From contig CALBGL010000032.1 of assembly GCA_937892735.1 (NCBI GenBank), positions 1-21,996 of the forward strand: a stretch of 21,996 bases of DNA. Reading direction: 5' to 3'. The notes under the pieces are model-generated. The model ran no database searches. It saw only the letters and a list, made by a program, of their open reading frames with translations, and was not told the origin of the DNA. Positions 1-8,973 of this stretch are shown here, one piece after another. The DNA comes from an uncultured Clostridia bacterium. GTDB lineage: Bacteria; Bacillota; Clostridia; Lachnospirales; Bianqueaceae. A program made the translations under genes and the position numbers. Every line of letters begins with the position of its first letter. The first letter of the stretch is position 1.

Positions 1-1382
1 GATTTTTCTCGGGTTAGGAGGCATACCGTCTCTACATGCCCCGTTTCCGGGAACATATCGATACACCGTACCTCTCGTACTTCCATGCCTCCTTTCCCCA
101 AAAAGCGCAGATCTCTCGCCAGTGTTCCCGGATCACAGGATACATAAACCATACGATCCGGCTTCATTTCAAGGATCGTATGGAGCAACGCCTCATCACA
201 ACCGGCTCGGGGCGGATCTACTACGATCACATCCGGGCGTATTCCCGTTCTTCGAAAATGTTCCGGGATCACCTGCTCCGCCTTGCCTACGTAAAATTTC
301 ACATTGTCCATTCCGTTTTTCGCAGCGTTTTCCCAAGCATTCCGCACGGCTGCCTCTACAATCTCTACGCCATATACCTGTTTCGCCTTCTGTGCTAAGA
401 ATAAAGAAATAGTTCCAGCGCCGCAATACGCATCCCATACGACTTCATTTCCTATAAGCTCGACCATTTCCAGCGCAGTTTGATACAATCGTTCTGTCTG
501 AACTGGATTCACCTGAAAAAAAGATGTAGGCGAAATCGTAAATGTCAGTGGACCGATCTGTTCTTCTATCGCGTTCTTTCCTCCAATCACACGCGTTTTT
601 TCTCCCAGAATCACATTCGTACGAGATACATTCACGTTGACGCTCACCGAGGTCACTCCACGCTCCATCAAAAAGGAGGCAATCCGCGGCTCTTCAGGAA
701 GCTCGCGGCCATTGATCACTAGACAAACCAGAACCTCTCCGCTTCTGCGTCCATCCCGAATCAAGATGTGCCGCAGAAGTCCCTCTCCTGTCGCCTCATT
801 GTAGGCCGTCACCCCTAATTGTTCCAGAAAGGCTAATAACGGTGTCAGCAGGAGGTTACTCGCCTCAGATTGAATCAGACACTGTGTCAGAGGAATCAGC
901 CGATGACTTCTGGGTGCAAAAAAACCCGCGCGCAGGTGTCCATCTATCATTCGTACCGGAAACTGTGCTTTATTCCTGTAATGCAGGCGTTCTCCCTCTT
1001 CCATTCCTCGTATGGATGGCCATTCGATAAGGGGTACTCCTCCCACGCGTCTTAAAAGTTCATAGACATGCTGCTGCTTCCAGCGCAATTGTGCCTCATA
1101 AGCCATATGCTGCAGAAGACACCCCCCGCATTGTGGAAAGGCTGCGCAAAAAGGAGTCCGTCGTTCTGAAGAAGCTGCCAACAATTCTATCAATTTTCCA
1201 TATCCATACTGCTTTCCTACTTTCACCACCTGTACCAGCCCTCGCTCCGATGGCAAGAGTCCCGGCACAAACAGCGCATATCCTTTAAAATGTCCAATTC
1301 CGGCTCCTTGGCTGCTCAGATCTTCACATAATAATTCAATCCGCTGGTTTTTGATTACGGGTGGTGTGACTCGCTCTCGCAT
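1..1382 (-). CDS. rlmD: 23S rRNA (uracil-5-)-methyltransferase, RlmD/RumA (TrmA) family, truncated by window edge
   Basis: SAM-dependent enzyme that methylates C5 of a uracil in 23S rRNA. My reading of the minus strand gives 460 codons without a stop, so only the last few residues are outside the window. An N-terminal TRAM-like domain (about 8-65) is followed by the four Cys of the Fe-S cluster (C79, C85, C88 in PQCGGC, and C168 in LTQC). The SAM-binding loop is DAYCGAGT (from about 317), then VDPPRAGC, and the nucleophile motif VSCDPGTLARD with C416. The start is ATG at 1382, behind a GAGGAGGAAG site lying inside the end of yhaM; the two genes overlap by 28 bases, so translation is probably coupled. 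Firmicutes often carry RlmCD, which modifies two uracils, so the exact target (U747, U1939 or both) is not decided here. Confidence 0.93.
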   Translation of the reverse strand, partial: MRERVTPPVIKNQRIELLCEDLSSQGAGIGHFKGYALFVPGLLPSERGLVQVVKVGKQYGYGKLIELLAASSERRTPFCAAFPQCGGCLLQHMAYEAQLRWKQQHVYELLRRVGGVPLIEWPSIRGMEEGERLHYRNKAQFPVRMIDGHLRAGFFAPRSHRLIPLTQCLIQSEASNLLLTPLLAFLEQLGVTAYNEATGEGLLRHILIRDGRRSGEVLVCLVINGRELPEEPRIASFLMERGVTSVSVNVNVSRTNVILGEKTRVIGGKNAIEEQIGPLTFTISPTSFFQVNPVQTERLYQTALEMVELIGNEVVWDAYCGAGTISLFLAQKAKQVYGVEIVEAAVRNAWENAAKNGMDNVKFYVGKAEQVIPEHFRRTGIRPDVIVVDPPRAGCDEALLHTILEMKPDRMVYVSCDPGTLARDLRFLGKGGMEVREVRCIDMFPETGHVETVCLLTREK

Positions 1383-2335
1383 ACTTCCTCCTCTTCTCTG
1401 CCTCCCTTATAAAACGGGCGGGACAGAAAACGATTATATTCGGTCCATTCTCCACTGCTATTATCATTCTTGATAAATTCTTCGATCATCTTCAGCTTGG
1501 CATCCGCATTATCTGCTATATGTATAATCATAGCCTCCATCGTCATAGGAACCTTGGGCGAGCCAAATTCCAATTCTCCATGATGCGCCAGGATAATATG
1601 CTCCAATTCTATCGCCAGTTTTGTAGGAAATCCGGGAATCCGCAGGATCGCCTTACAGATTTCCTCATAACCAATCATGATATGTCCCAGAAGCTGGCCT
1701 GCTGTACTGTAATCTCCCGCTGGCAAGGGATTGATCTCCCACAGCTTGCCTATATCGTGCAAAAGAGCTGCCGCCACGACCAAATCTCTCCGTACAGGAT
1801 GATACTGCCCGGCCAGATATTCCGCTAACCGCGTCACCGCCGTCACATGTTCCAGGTATCCGCCCACAAAATTATGATGTACGCTCTTAGCCGCCGGATG
1901 CACCTCAATCCGCGCTATGAGCTCTGGATCTTCCCGATAAAAATGATTCAGCAAGGTCTTTAGATCGAGATCTCTCATGCTGTCTATCCACTCCAGCACT
2001 TCCTGATACATCATGGAAATATCCTTTTCCGTACAGGGCATATAATCCTTCGGATCATACTCTCCTTCCAGACTCCTGCGCAGCCGCTGTACATTCAGCT
2101 GAATATCCCCCTGAAATGTCGTCACCTGGGCATCGACTTTGATAAAATCACCCTTAGAAAATTCACCGATCTGCACATTCAGCTCCCATACCTTCGCCGG
2201 CACGGTACCCGTCTTATCCTGCAGAATTAACGACAGATAGTTCTTTCCTGCTTTGGTCCTGAGCATCGATTTTTCCTTACATAAATAATGGCCTATAATC
2301 CGCTGTCCATCCTGGAGTTCTTTTATATATGTCAT
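1355..2335 (-). CDS. yhaM: 3'-5' exoribonuclease YhaM family (OB fold plus HD domain)
   Basis: Predicted 326-residue 3'-to-5' exoribonuclease involved in RNA turnover, close to the family length of about 314. The N-terminal OB-like nucleic acid binding region covers about residues 10-85 (HYLCKEK, LILQDKTGTVPAKVW). The metal-binding HD domain follows: LEHV (H163), LLHDIGK (H193, D194), GHI (H218), AHHGE (H251, H252) and HIADNAD (D275). The frame is open back to 2461, but the ATG at 2335 is preferred. It has an AGGAG site, and a candidate promoter with a perfect TATAAT at 2375-2380 would lie inside a longer gene. The longer start would also begin within the terminator of the upstream protease gene. 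The C-terminal Glu-rich tail overlaps the rlmD start. Confidence 0.93.
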   Translation of the reverse strand: MTYIKELQDGQRIIGHYLCKEKSMLRTKAGKNYLSLILQDKTGTVPAKVWELNVQIGEFSKGDFIKVDAQVTTFQGDIQLNVQRLRRSLEGEYDPKDYMPCTEKDISMMYQEVLEWIDSMRDLDLKTLLNHFYREDPELIARIEVHPAAKSVHHNFVGGYLEHVTAVTRLAEYLAGQYHPVRRDLVVAAALLHDIGKLWEINPLPAGDYSTAGQLLGHIMIGYEEICKAILRIPGFPTKLAIELEHIILAHHGELEFGSPKVPMTMEAMIIHIADNADAKLKMIEEFIKNDNSSGEWTEYNRFLSRPFYKGGREEEEVCESESHHP

Positions 2336-2374
2336 GATCTCTTTCCTCTCCTTGGTTTCAGAAATACCACAACC

Positions 2375-2403
2375 ATTATAGCAGATATTTTCCTCTTTGA
2401 ACA
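2375..2403 (-). promoter_or_regulatory. Candidate promoter of yhaM
   Basis: On the minus strand a perfect TATAAT (2375-2380) stands 17 bases from a weak -35 (TGTTCA, 2398-2403). Transcription would start near 2368, giving a leader of about 33 bases to the ATG at 2335. It lies directly downstream of the protease terminator, so yhaM-rlmD looks like a separate transcription unit. Confidence 0.5.
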
Positions 2404-2447
2404 CATGTTTCACTTCTTTTTTCAGGAATCCAAAAGCCCAAGCCCAT

Positions 2448-2479
2448 AAAAAAAGAAGCACCCTGTTATATGGTGCTTC
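2448..2479 (-). terminator. Intrinsic terminator of the HtrA-like gene
   Basis: A perfect 8-bp stem (GGTGCTTC complement at 2472-2479 pairs with 2455-2462) has a 9-base loop. On the minus strand it is followed by a run of seven T (2448-2454). It sits 15 bases after the protease stop codon. Confidence 0.9.
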
Positions 2480-2494
2480 CCTGTACTTCTTGAA

Positions 2495-4012
2495 TTAACT
2501 CTGCGGCTTCTGCTGCAATGTAATGCTCAGCTCTACGGTTTCTGCCGCGCCGCCATTCATATAATTCCTCAGCACTTCTATGGTCACTGTATCGCCTACT
2601 TCGCATTGCTCCAGCCATGCGCTCATATCTTCAAAATTGTTAATCGCATTTCCATTGAAGCTGATGATCACGTCATAGACACGCAGACCCGCTTCTGCTG
2701 CCGGGCTGTCATCCGTCACATCGGCGACCAAGACGCCCATGGGAAGGCCATAGTACTCTGCCCAGCTCACGGTACTTCCATTCGGATAAAAACTCATGGC
2801 ATTATAACCAGAAAAGCCCATATACGGTCTCTCTACAAATCCGAATTGGATGATCTGTGAAATGACATCCTCCGCAGTCGAGGTCGGAATTGCAAAGCCA
2901 ATTCCCTCTGAATCCTCAATCGTCATATCCAGGGTAAAACCGATAATCTCACCCCTGCCGTTGACCAAAACGCCACTGGTATTAACTGCCGCGTCGGTCT
3001 GAAGCATATCCAAGGAAATAGACTGATTGGCAATGGAGAAGGAAACTCCTCTTTCCAAACCACTGATCGTTCCCAGAGACGGCGTATTATAATATCCCAT
3101 AGGAGAACTGAAAGTAATCGCCAAGTCTCCCAGTACCATACCTGTGCTGTCGCCCAAAGTTGCGATCTTCAATTCACTTCTCTGCGTCTCATCAATATCA
3201 TTCTTCTTCACTCGCAACACGGCCATATCCGTATCCACATCCACCCCTTGAAGCTCAGGATTGTATACATGATCGCTGTCTTCCCCAAAGATCAGCTGTA
3301 CTTGCTGCGCGGAAGATAATACATGATACATGGTAGCCACATAGATATAGTCATCATCCTCTGCTACAATCACTCCGGTGGCATACGTACTATTATCCGT
3401 GATCACTGTAGCCAATGATTTCGAGACATCTTCTACAACATCCGCAACACTGGAGTAATCTGAATTCTGAAGCTCTGTCGCATCGGTCCGATCAATCGAT
3501 CCACCTTCTGCCAGAACAACATTGTTATCTGCTTCCGCTTTGTCAAAACCCAAATAGCTGCCCAATGCCGAGGCTCCAAAAGCACCGCCTATCAATACCA
3601 CCGCACACAAGACTGCTACAAATGCCTTAGCCGCTCTTCCTTTCTTCTTGGGTTTTGGGGGCTCATTCTGCGAAAACCCCTGATAGTTACCTCCATAGGG
3701 CGGCTGACCATATCCGCCATTTCCCTGCCACTGCGAATTCCCCGAAAACTGCTGAGGCTCACCCTGATAGGATCCCCACTGCTGATACTGGCCGTTCCCC
3801 GAAGATTGCTGTGACTGATCTTGATAGTTCCATTGCTGGCTTGTCTGTGTATCCTGATGGATCTGACTCCCATTGTAACGATACTGCGTATCATTCTGCA
3901 TGGAACCCACGAACGTATCCTCTGCCGCCTCATTTCCGGAGGATTCTACCGTTTCATTCAGCGTCTCGTTCTTCGGATCCAATTCTTCCTGGAATTCCTT
4001 CTTATCATCCAT
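2495..4012 (-). CDS. Membrane-anchored HtrA/DegP-like trypsin-fold protease with PDZ domain, altered active-site loop
   Basis: Predicted 505-residue envelope quality-control protease. Residues 1-120 are a cytoplasmic tail rich in Gln, Gly, Asn and Tyr. A basic stretch (PKKKGR) leads into one membrane helix (about 129-153), placing the rest outside the cell. The trypsin-like domain keeps H230 (MYHVL), D262 (VDTDMAVL) and S346, and a PDZ domain follows (about 395-500). The Ser motif is odd: family members usually read N-x-GNSGGPL, whereas here it is DAAVNTSGVLVN. About three residues are missing and the Gly-Asn before Ser is lost, so the oxyanion hole may differ. The start ATG has a GAGGAGG site 8 bases upstream. 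A terminator follows the gene. The neighbouring response regulator and kinase are on the same strand upstream, recalling WalRK-HtrC; shared regulation is an inference. Confidence 0.92.
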   Translation of the reverse strand: MDDKKEFQEELDPKNETLNETVESSGNEAAEDTFVGSMQNDTQYRYNGSQIHQDTQTSQQWNYQDQSQQSSGNGQYQQWGSYQGEPQQFSGNSQWQGNGGYGQPPYGGNYQGFSQNEPPKPKKKGRAAKAFVAVLCAVVLIGGAFGASALGSYLGFDKAEADNNVVLAEGGSIDRTDATELQNSDYSSVADVVEDVSKSLATVITDNSTYATGVIVAEDDDYIYVATMYHVLSSAQQVQLIFGEDSDHVYNPELQGVDVDTDMAVLRVKKNDIDETQRSELKIATLGDSTGMVLGDLAITFSSPMGYYNTPSLGTISGLERGVSFSIANQSISLDMLQTDAAVNTSGVLVNGRGEIIGFTLDMTIEDSEGIGFAIPTSTAEDVISQIIQFGFVERPYMGFSGYNAMSFYPNGSTVSWAEYYGLPMGVLVADVTDDSPAAEAGLRVYDVIISFNGNAINNFEDMSAWLEQCEVGDTVTIEVLRNYMNGGAAETVELSITLQQKPQS

Positions 4013-4329
4013 ACTGATTACCTCCTCTTATCTAACGCCAATGTCCTTGTTATACTGCCATTCGCGTGTATCTTTCCGAATACGGTATTATCATAATCTG
4101 GAACTTTTAACTGCGTATGAACTGAACGTGAAATAATAACTTATTTTTATAGTCTATCCGTACTATACCTAATCTTCCCATTTTACACCATTTTTCTTCT
4201 TTCCTTCCTCAATCGTTTATACATAAACCGTTAAAATGAAGACTTATTCCCTCTTTCTCTGCAAAAAACTCCTTCCCAAGAGACAGAATCTTGCGATTCT
4301 TCCTCCCAGAAAGAAGCCTATAGATTTTC
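4013..4329. other. Intergenic region between htrA-like gene and histidine kinase
   Basis: This 317-base AT-rich stretch has no convincing gene. It contains a weak terminator for the kinase at its right end, a short palindrome (GTTTATACATAAAC, 4215-4228) that could be an operator, and presumably the protease promoter. Several AT-rich -10-like sequences are present (for example TATAGT and TATGAT on the minus strand), but none has a good -35 at 16-18 bases, so I do not place the promoter. Confidence 0.5.
4263..4282 (-). terminator. Possible weak terminator after the histidine kinase
   Basis: On the minus strand CTCTT-GGGA-AGGAG forms a 5-bp stem with one G-T wobble (4269-4282), followed directly by six T (4263-4268). 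A second small hairpin (AGAATC/GATTCT) lies just upstream of it. The stem is short, so termination may be partial. Confidence 0.4.
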
Positions 4330-5856
4330 TTATTTTTTCTCAACGAAGTTAACCTGATTAGCCAATGGCAAGTGAAACTCGAAACGAGTACCCTTTCCTT
4401 CCTGACTGTAGACCTGAATATTCTCTCCATGATTCATAATGATCTGCTTTACAATTGCGAGACCCAACCCCATTCCGATCTTATTAAGGCCTCTGGATTT
4501 ATCTCCTTTATGAAAGCGCTCAAAGACATGCTTGAGCGACTCTTCATCCATACCAACTCCTGTATCTTCCACTGCGATAAAGGCTTTCTTTCCAACGATA
4601 CTTGTCTCAATCGTGATGGAATCGCCCTCCTCTGTGAATTTAATCGCATTGTCTACCAGGTTATAGATAACACGCTGAATCTTATCAATATCCGCGTTTA
4701 CGAAGAGTTTCTCCTGCAGAAATTTAAACTTAATCTCCAGTTTCTTGGCCTCTGCCCGCTGTTCGAATCCCAAGGTCAGCTTGCGGATCATCTCGTTTAA
4801 GTCAAACCGAACAATATGCAGTTCATCCTGCCCGGATTCCATCTTAGACAGTTCCAGCAGATCGTTCGTCAGCTTACTGAGACGATTGGTCTCGTCAAAT
4901 ACAATATGGAGATACTTCGGATATTGCTCTACCGGGATTACCTCATCCAGCATGGCCTGTACAAATCCTCGGATCGAAGTCAGTGGGGAACGGAAATCGT
5001 GAGAAATATTGGCTATGAATGCTTGCCGATTCGACTCTACCTCCTGCAATTCCTCCGCCATGCGATTAAAGGCATTCGCCAACGCCGCGATCTCATCATG
5101 AGAATAGACTTCCGCCTTCTTGCTGAAATCTCCCTGTGCAATGGCTACCGCAATCTCTCTCATCTGATTCACCGGATTCACAATGCTACTGGCTAAGACC
5201 CAGATCATCAGCGCAACCAACAAGCTGATCATGCCGAAGACCACCAGAATCACCATTAACGTAGCCTGCACATTCTGAGAAATATCCTGTAAACCGATAT
5301 TCAGCAATACGACAGCTGTCGCGGGCAGGGATAACTCCACATTTTGGCTGACTTGACGCTGCGCATAATATCCCGTTGTATACGCCAGTGTCATCGTCCT
5401 TCTATTGTAATATTCCTGAAAACGATCCGTGTAGACTTCTCCCTGTTCTAACCCGGCACGTACTCGTTCGATGAATGCTGCGCTCTCCTGTGAAAGTTCC
5501 AGCTGTAACGAGTCGGATTCGCTCCCTAGCCGCAAAACAGGAACAATAGTCGATCCCTCAATCGCAGTCTCCGGTTCCATGCAGATCCAGATTTCAATAT
5601 CCTTGGCTCGCGCCACCGCATCCAGTTTGTCTTTCATACTGTCGCTGTTCATGAAATTGGTCTCTTCCAACGTCTCTTGAATGATCTGTTTGGTCGTCAA
5701 AAGGTCATCCTGGGATCTTTCCAGCAGATAGGTCTGAAAAATCGTTGGAAAAATCCCCAGGATGATAACCAGCATCACAAACACAATGACAAAATAAATA
5801 CTCAGCAACTTGAAACGAACCGAGAAAAACCACTTTCGTTTTTTCTCCAGCGGCAT
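4330..5856 (-). CDS. Two-component sensor histidine kinase (two TM helices, HAMP, HisKA, HATPase)
   Basis: Predicted 508-residue membrane sensor. A first membrane helix (about 15-40), an extracellular sensing region (about 41-197) and a second helix (about 198-222) lead into a HAMP linker (about 223-275). The H-box NISHDFRSPLTSIRGF carries the phosphorylated H286. The ATP-binding domain shows the N-box DNAIKF and the G-boxes DTGVGM and GMGLGLAI. The Asp after the catalytic His, where HisKA proteins more often have Glu, is within normal variation. The gene starts one base after the response regulator stop, with GAGGTGAG inside the regulator's end as its ribosome binding site, so the two form a cognate pair. 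The architecture fits the PhoR/WalK group, but no PAS domain is visible, so WalK itself is not claimed. The signal sensed is unknown. Confidence 0.95.
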   Translation of the reverse strand: MPLEKKRKWFFSVRFKLLSIYFVIVFVMLVIILGIFPTIFQTYLLERSQDDLLTTKQIIQETLEETNFMNSDSMKDKLDAVARAKDIEIWICMEPETAIEGSTIVPVLRLGSESDSLQLELSQESAAFIERVRAGLEQGEVYTDRFQEYYNRRTMTLAYTTGYYAQRQVSQNVELSLPATAVVLLNIGLQDISQNVQATLMVILVVFGMISLLVALMIWVLASSIVNPVNQMREIAVAIAQGDFSKKAEVYSHDEIAALANAFNRMAEELQEVESNRQAFIANISHDFRSPLTSIRGFVQAMLDEVIPVEQYPKYLHIVFDETNRLSKLTNDLLELSKMESGQDELHIVRFDLNEMIRKLTLGFEQRAEAKKLEIKFKFLQEKLFVNADIDKIQRVIYNLVDNAIKFTEEGDSITIETSIVGKKAFIAVEDTGVGMDEESLKHVFERFHKGDKSRGLNKIGMGLGLAIVKQIIMNHGENIQVYSQEGKGTRFEFHLPLANQVNFVEKK

Positions 5857-5857
5857 A

Positions 5858-6550
5858 TTATCTCACCTCGAACTTATACCCCACGCCCCAAACGGTTTTA
5901 ATGCTCCATGGCTCCTCATGCTCATCATTATCCAGTTTCTCACGAATTCTCTTAATATGAACATCGACTGTACGAGTATCCCCATAATACTCATACCCCC
6001 AGATCTGATTCAGAAGCTGCTCTCTTGTAAACACCTGATTCGGATGCGAAGCCAGGAAAAACAGAAGCTCCAGCTCTTTGGGCGGCATGTCAATATTCCG
6101 TTCTTTATATGTCACAGAATAGTTGGACTGGTTGATGACGAGACCCGGGAAAACCAGCTTCTTGACATTGGTTTCTTTTGTCTCTGTACGCCGCAATACC
6201 GCCTTGACACGCGCCACCAATTCCTTATTATCAAAGGGCTTTACGATATAGTCGTCGGCTCCGAGCTCCAATCCCAGCACCTTATCAAAAGTCTCTCCCT
6301 TGGCCGTTAAAAAGATCACGGGGGTATTGCTCTGCTTGCGAATTTCCCGACAAGTTTCATATCCATCCATCTCTGGCATCATCACATCCAAGATGACCAA
6401 ATTCGGGTCAAAACGCTGCATTTGGCGCAAGGCTTCCTTACCATTACTTGCTTTCTCCGTCTCAAATCCTTCTTTGACCAGGTACAGACAGATGAGCTCT
6501 GCGATATTCGAATCATCATCTACTACTAAGATTTTCTGTTTCACTGCCAT
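5858..6550 (-). CDS. OmpR/PhoB-family response regulator
   Basis: Predicted 230-residue DNA-binding response regulator, partner of the adjacent kinase. The receiver domain has the acidic triplet D11-D13, the phospho-acceptor D55 in VILDVMMP, T82 and K104 (VKPF). The C-terminal winged helix (about 130-228) includes LLNQIWGYEYYGDTRTVDVHI and ends VWGVGYKF, typical of PhoB/PhoP/WalR. The ATG at 6550 has AAAGGAGAGG upstream, in the 14-base gap after mutS2. It is therefore probably transcribed from the trmL-mutS2 promoter, although an internal promoter cannot be excluded. Regulon unknown; the nearby HtrA-like gene is a reasonable candidate by context only. Confidence 0.95.
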   Translation of the reverse strand: MAVKQKILVVDDDSNIAELICLYLVKEGFETEKASNGKEALRQMQRFDPNLVILDVMMPEMDGYETCREIRKQSNTPVIFLTAKGETFDKVLGLELGADDYIVKPFDNKELVARVKAVLRRTETKETNVKKLVFPGLVINQSNYSVTYKERNIDMPPKELELLFFLASHPNQVFTREQLLNQIWGYEYYGDTRTVDVHIKRIREKLDNDEHEEPWSIKTVWGVGYKFEVR

Positions 6551-6564
6551 GATTTACCTCTCCT

Positions 6565-8973
6565 TTACTGTGTTTTCAATTCCACAATGGTTACGCCGCT
6601 TTCACCCTCACCATAGCTGCCCAAACGGTAGCTTTTCACCTGCGGTCTTTTCTTTAAAAATTGCTGCACCTCCCGGCGCAATACCCCTGTTCCCTTGCCA
6701 TGAATGACGGTAACCTTCTCCAAGCCCGCTAAATAAGCGTCGTCCAGATACTTATCCAGCGTTCCTAACGCTTCTTCCGCATTCATGCCTCGAAGATCTA
6801 CTTCCATAGATACCGTCGCGGATTTTCCAAAGGAACCCGCCCTTGTGCCGCGATCCCGATCCTTAGATCGCACCGCCCCCTTGGGCCGTTCCTCCTTCTC
6901 CGGGACAATGGCGGTAATATCCGCAGCCCGGACATTCATCTGCAGTATCCCCGCTTGAACCACCATGGAACCTCTCTCGTCTGGAGGCGACAAAACGATA
7001 CAATCCTGATCCAATGTGCCGAGTCGGACTTTGGTTCCTTTCACCAGAAGCTTCGGATCTACAGAGACTTTTCTGCGATCTGCGGAAGCCGCCAGATCCT
7101 TCTCCATCTCCCTGGCTCCTTTACGCAGCCGGCTGCGGTTCTCCTCCAACATCCGCATATCCACATGAGCGCCTTCCCGGATTGCCTTCTGAATCGCCTG
7201 AATACTCTCGTCTGCTTCTGCTTTCGCCTTTCGCAGAATCTCCCTCGCCTCTTCTCTGGCTGCCTTCAGAATTTTCTCCTGTTTTTCTGCCAGTTTCTCC
7301 TCGGCCGCTTTTTCCTTCTTCTGCAAGGCCGTAATTTCCATGCGCAGACCGCGGATCTTATCCTGCTCTTCTTCTGCCTGACGGCGTCGCATCTCCAGTT
7401 CGCTCATCATTTCCTCGAACTGAATATCATTGCTCTCCAGAAGCTCCTTCGCCTCTTCAATGACCTCCCTGGGGAGCCCCAGACGCGAAGAAATCGCAAA
7501 CGCGTTGCTCTTTCCGGGAACGCCAATCAGTAATCGGTACGTCGGCTTCAGCGTCTCCACATCGAACTCGCAGCTCGCGTTCTCTACGCCTTCCGTACTC
7601 AGGGCATAAACCTTCAACTCACTATAATGGGTTGTGGCTGCTGTCAGAATCTTACGCTTGCGCAAATGTTCCAGAATCGCGTTCGCTAACGCCGCGCCTT
7701 CGACCGGATCCGTCCCTGCTCCCAGCTCATCAAAAAGCACCAGGGACTGGTCCGTCACTTTCTTCAGAATATCGACGATATTCACCATATGAGAAGAGAA
7801 TGTGCTCAGGCTCTGTTCGATGCTCTGTTCATCGCCGATATCCGCGAAGACCTGGTCCACCACCGTTAACACGGCGCCAGAGGCGGCCGGAATGTGAAGT
7901 CCTGCCTGCCCCATCAGACACATCAGTCCTAATGTCTTAAGACTCACCGTCTTTCCGCCGGTATTCGGACCTGTGATGATCAGCGAGGTAAAATCTCCGC
8001 CCAGCATGATGTGAATCGGCACCACCTTCTGTGCGTCGATCAGCGGATGCCTTGCCTTCGGCAAGTCTATGCGCCTTCCCTGATCAAAGCGTGGTTTTAC
8101 CGCATTCATATCATACGCCAGCTTCGCCTTGGCGAAGATAAAATCAAGCTGTGCCATGATTCCAATATCCGCTAGAAGTTCTTTCTGTACTTCCCGCACC
8201 ATATTGCTCAGACGGCGCAGGATCCGCTCGACCTCCTCCTTCTCTTCCGCTGCCAGTTCCGCCACCTTATTATTCAGTACTACCACAGCCATCGGTTCCA
8301 CAAACACGGTCGACCCCGTAGCCGACTGGTCATGTACCATCCCCTTTATATTGCCTCGAAACTCTGCCTTGACCGGCAGACAGAAGCGGCCAGATCGCAT
8401 GGTCACTACCGGATCCTGTAACATGGTTCGATACGTCGCAGAATGGATCATTTCATTCAACTGACTCCGAACCCGCTGCTGCGCAATGATCATCTGTTTG
8501 CGAATACTGGCCAATGCCTCACTGGCATGATCATCCATATCTTCCTCTGACAAGATGCATCGCTCGATCTCTTTCTCCAGATGCGTATAACTGGATAATC
8601 CTGCGAACAATGGATCCAATCTGGGGCGTGGCGGCGTATCTTCTTCTCTTTTGCCAAAATTTTTGATCTGCCGAATACTACGGGTAGTATCTGCCACCAT
8701 AAGCAGCTCGCCCATGGACAGAAGGCCGCCTACGCTGGATCTTTGTAATAACTCCCGAATATCTCGGATGCCGCCAAAGGGAGGCTCTCCCTGACGCACC
8801 AGCATCTGAAATCCTTCCTCTGTCTCATCCTGCAGGCGTTCAATCACCCATAAGTCTGTCTCCGGCACAAGCGCCGTTGCCAATTCCTTCCCCATGCGCG
8901 AAGACGCTCTCTGCGCCAGCATCTGACAGATCTTATCGAATTCCAGTTTCTTCAACGATTTTTCTTCCATCAT
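6565..8973 (-). CDS. mutS2: MutS2: ABC-type ATPase with C-terminal Smr endonuclease domain
   Basis: Predicted MutS2 of about 802 residues, a MutS paralogue that lacks the mismatch-recognition domain. It acts on recombination intermediates and, in Bacillus, on stalled or collided ribosomes. The core and clamp region precedes the ATPase with Walker A GPNTGGKT (near residue 335) and Walker B LVLFDELGAGTDP. A long Glu/Lys-rich coiled coil follows (about 510-630). The C-terminal Smr domain shows VDLRGMNAEEAL and the HGKGTG loop. The ATG at 8973 forms an ATGA overlap with the trmL stop and has GGGAG five bases upstream. The next codon is also ATG (8970) and is an equally possible start. A TTG at 8985 keeps the frame open but adds residues the family does not have. 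Confidence 0.96.
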   Translation of the reverse strand: MMEEKSLKKLEFDKICQMLAQRASSRMGKELATALVPETDLWVIERLQDETEEGFQMLVRQGEPPFGGIRDIRELLQRSSVGGLLSMGELLMVADTTRSIRQIKNFGKREEDTPPRPRLDPLFAGLSSYTHLEKEIERCILSEEDMDDHASEALASIRKQMIIAQQRVRSQLNEMIHSATYRTMLQDPVVTMRSGRFCLPVKAEFRGNIKGMVHDQSATGSTVFVEPMAVVVLNNKVAELAAEEKEEVERILRRLSNMVREVQKELLADIGIMAQLDFIFAKAKLAYDMNAVKPRFDQGRRIDLPKARHPLIDAQKVVPIHIMLGGDFTSLIITGPNTGGKTVSLKTLGLMCLMGQAGLHIPAASGAVLTVVDQVFADIGDEQSIEQSLSTFSSHMVNIVDILKKVTDQSLVLFDELGAGTDPVEGAALANAILEHLRKRKILTAATTHYSELKVYALSTEGVENASCEFDVETLKPTYRLLIGVPGKSNAFAISSRLGLPREVIEEAKELLESNDIQFEEMMSELEMRRRQAEEEQDKIRGLRMEITALQKKEKAAEEKLAEKQEKILKAAREEAREILRKAKAEADESIQAIQKAIREGAHVDMRMLEENRSRLRKGAREMEKDLAASADRRKVSVDPKLLVKGTKVRLGTLDQDCIVLSPPDERGSMVVQAGILQMNVRAADITAIVPEKEERPKGAVRSKDRDRGTRAGSFGKSATVSMEVDLRGMNAEEALGTLDKYLDDAYLAGLEKVTVIHGKGTGVLRREVQQFLKKRPQVKSYRLGSYGEGESGVTIVELKTQ

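Noticed and set aside
36..1288. Several plus-strand open frames (60-120 residues)
   Set aside because: They lie opposite the rlmD frame, which carries full family motifs; none has a ribosome binding site or recognisable sequence.
2336..2461. Upstream Met of the yhaM frame
   Set aside because: It adds 42 non-family residues and begins inside the terminator of the preceding gene.
4215..4228. GTTTATACATAAAC palindrome as a defined operator
   Set aside because: Single copy in AT-rich DNA, not near a clear promoter; chance occurrence is plausible, so it is only mentioned.
4209..4430. 73-residue minus-strand open frame after the kinase
   Set aside because: It overlaps the kinase C-terminus in another frame and has low-complexity Lys/Arg/Leu sequence without a ribosome binding site.
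6955..7533. 192-residue plus-strand open frame
   Set aside because: It is the antisense of the mutS2 coiled-coil region; Phe/Leu/Cys-rich translation is typical of a reversed Glu/Lys-rich gene.
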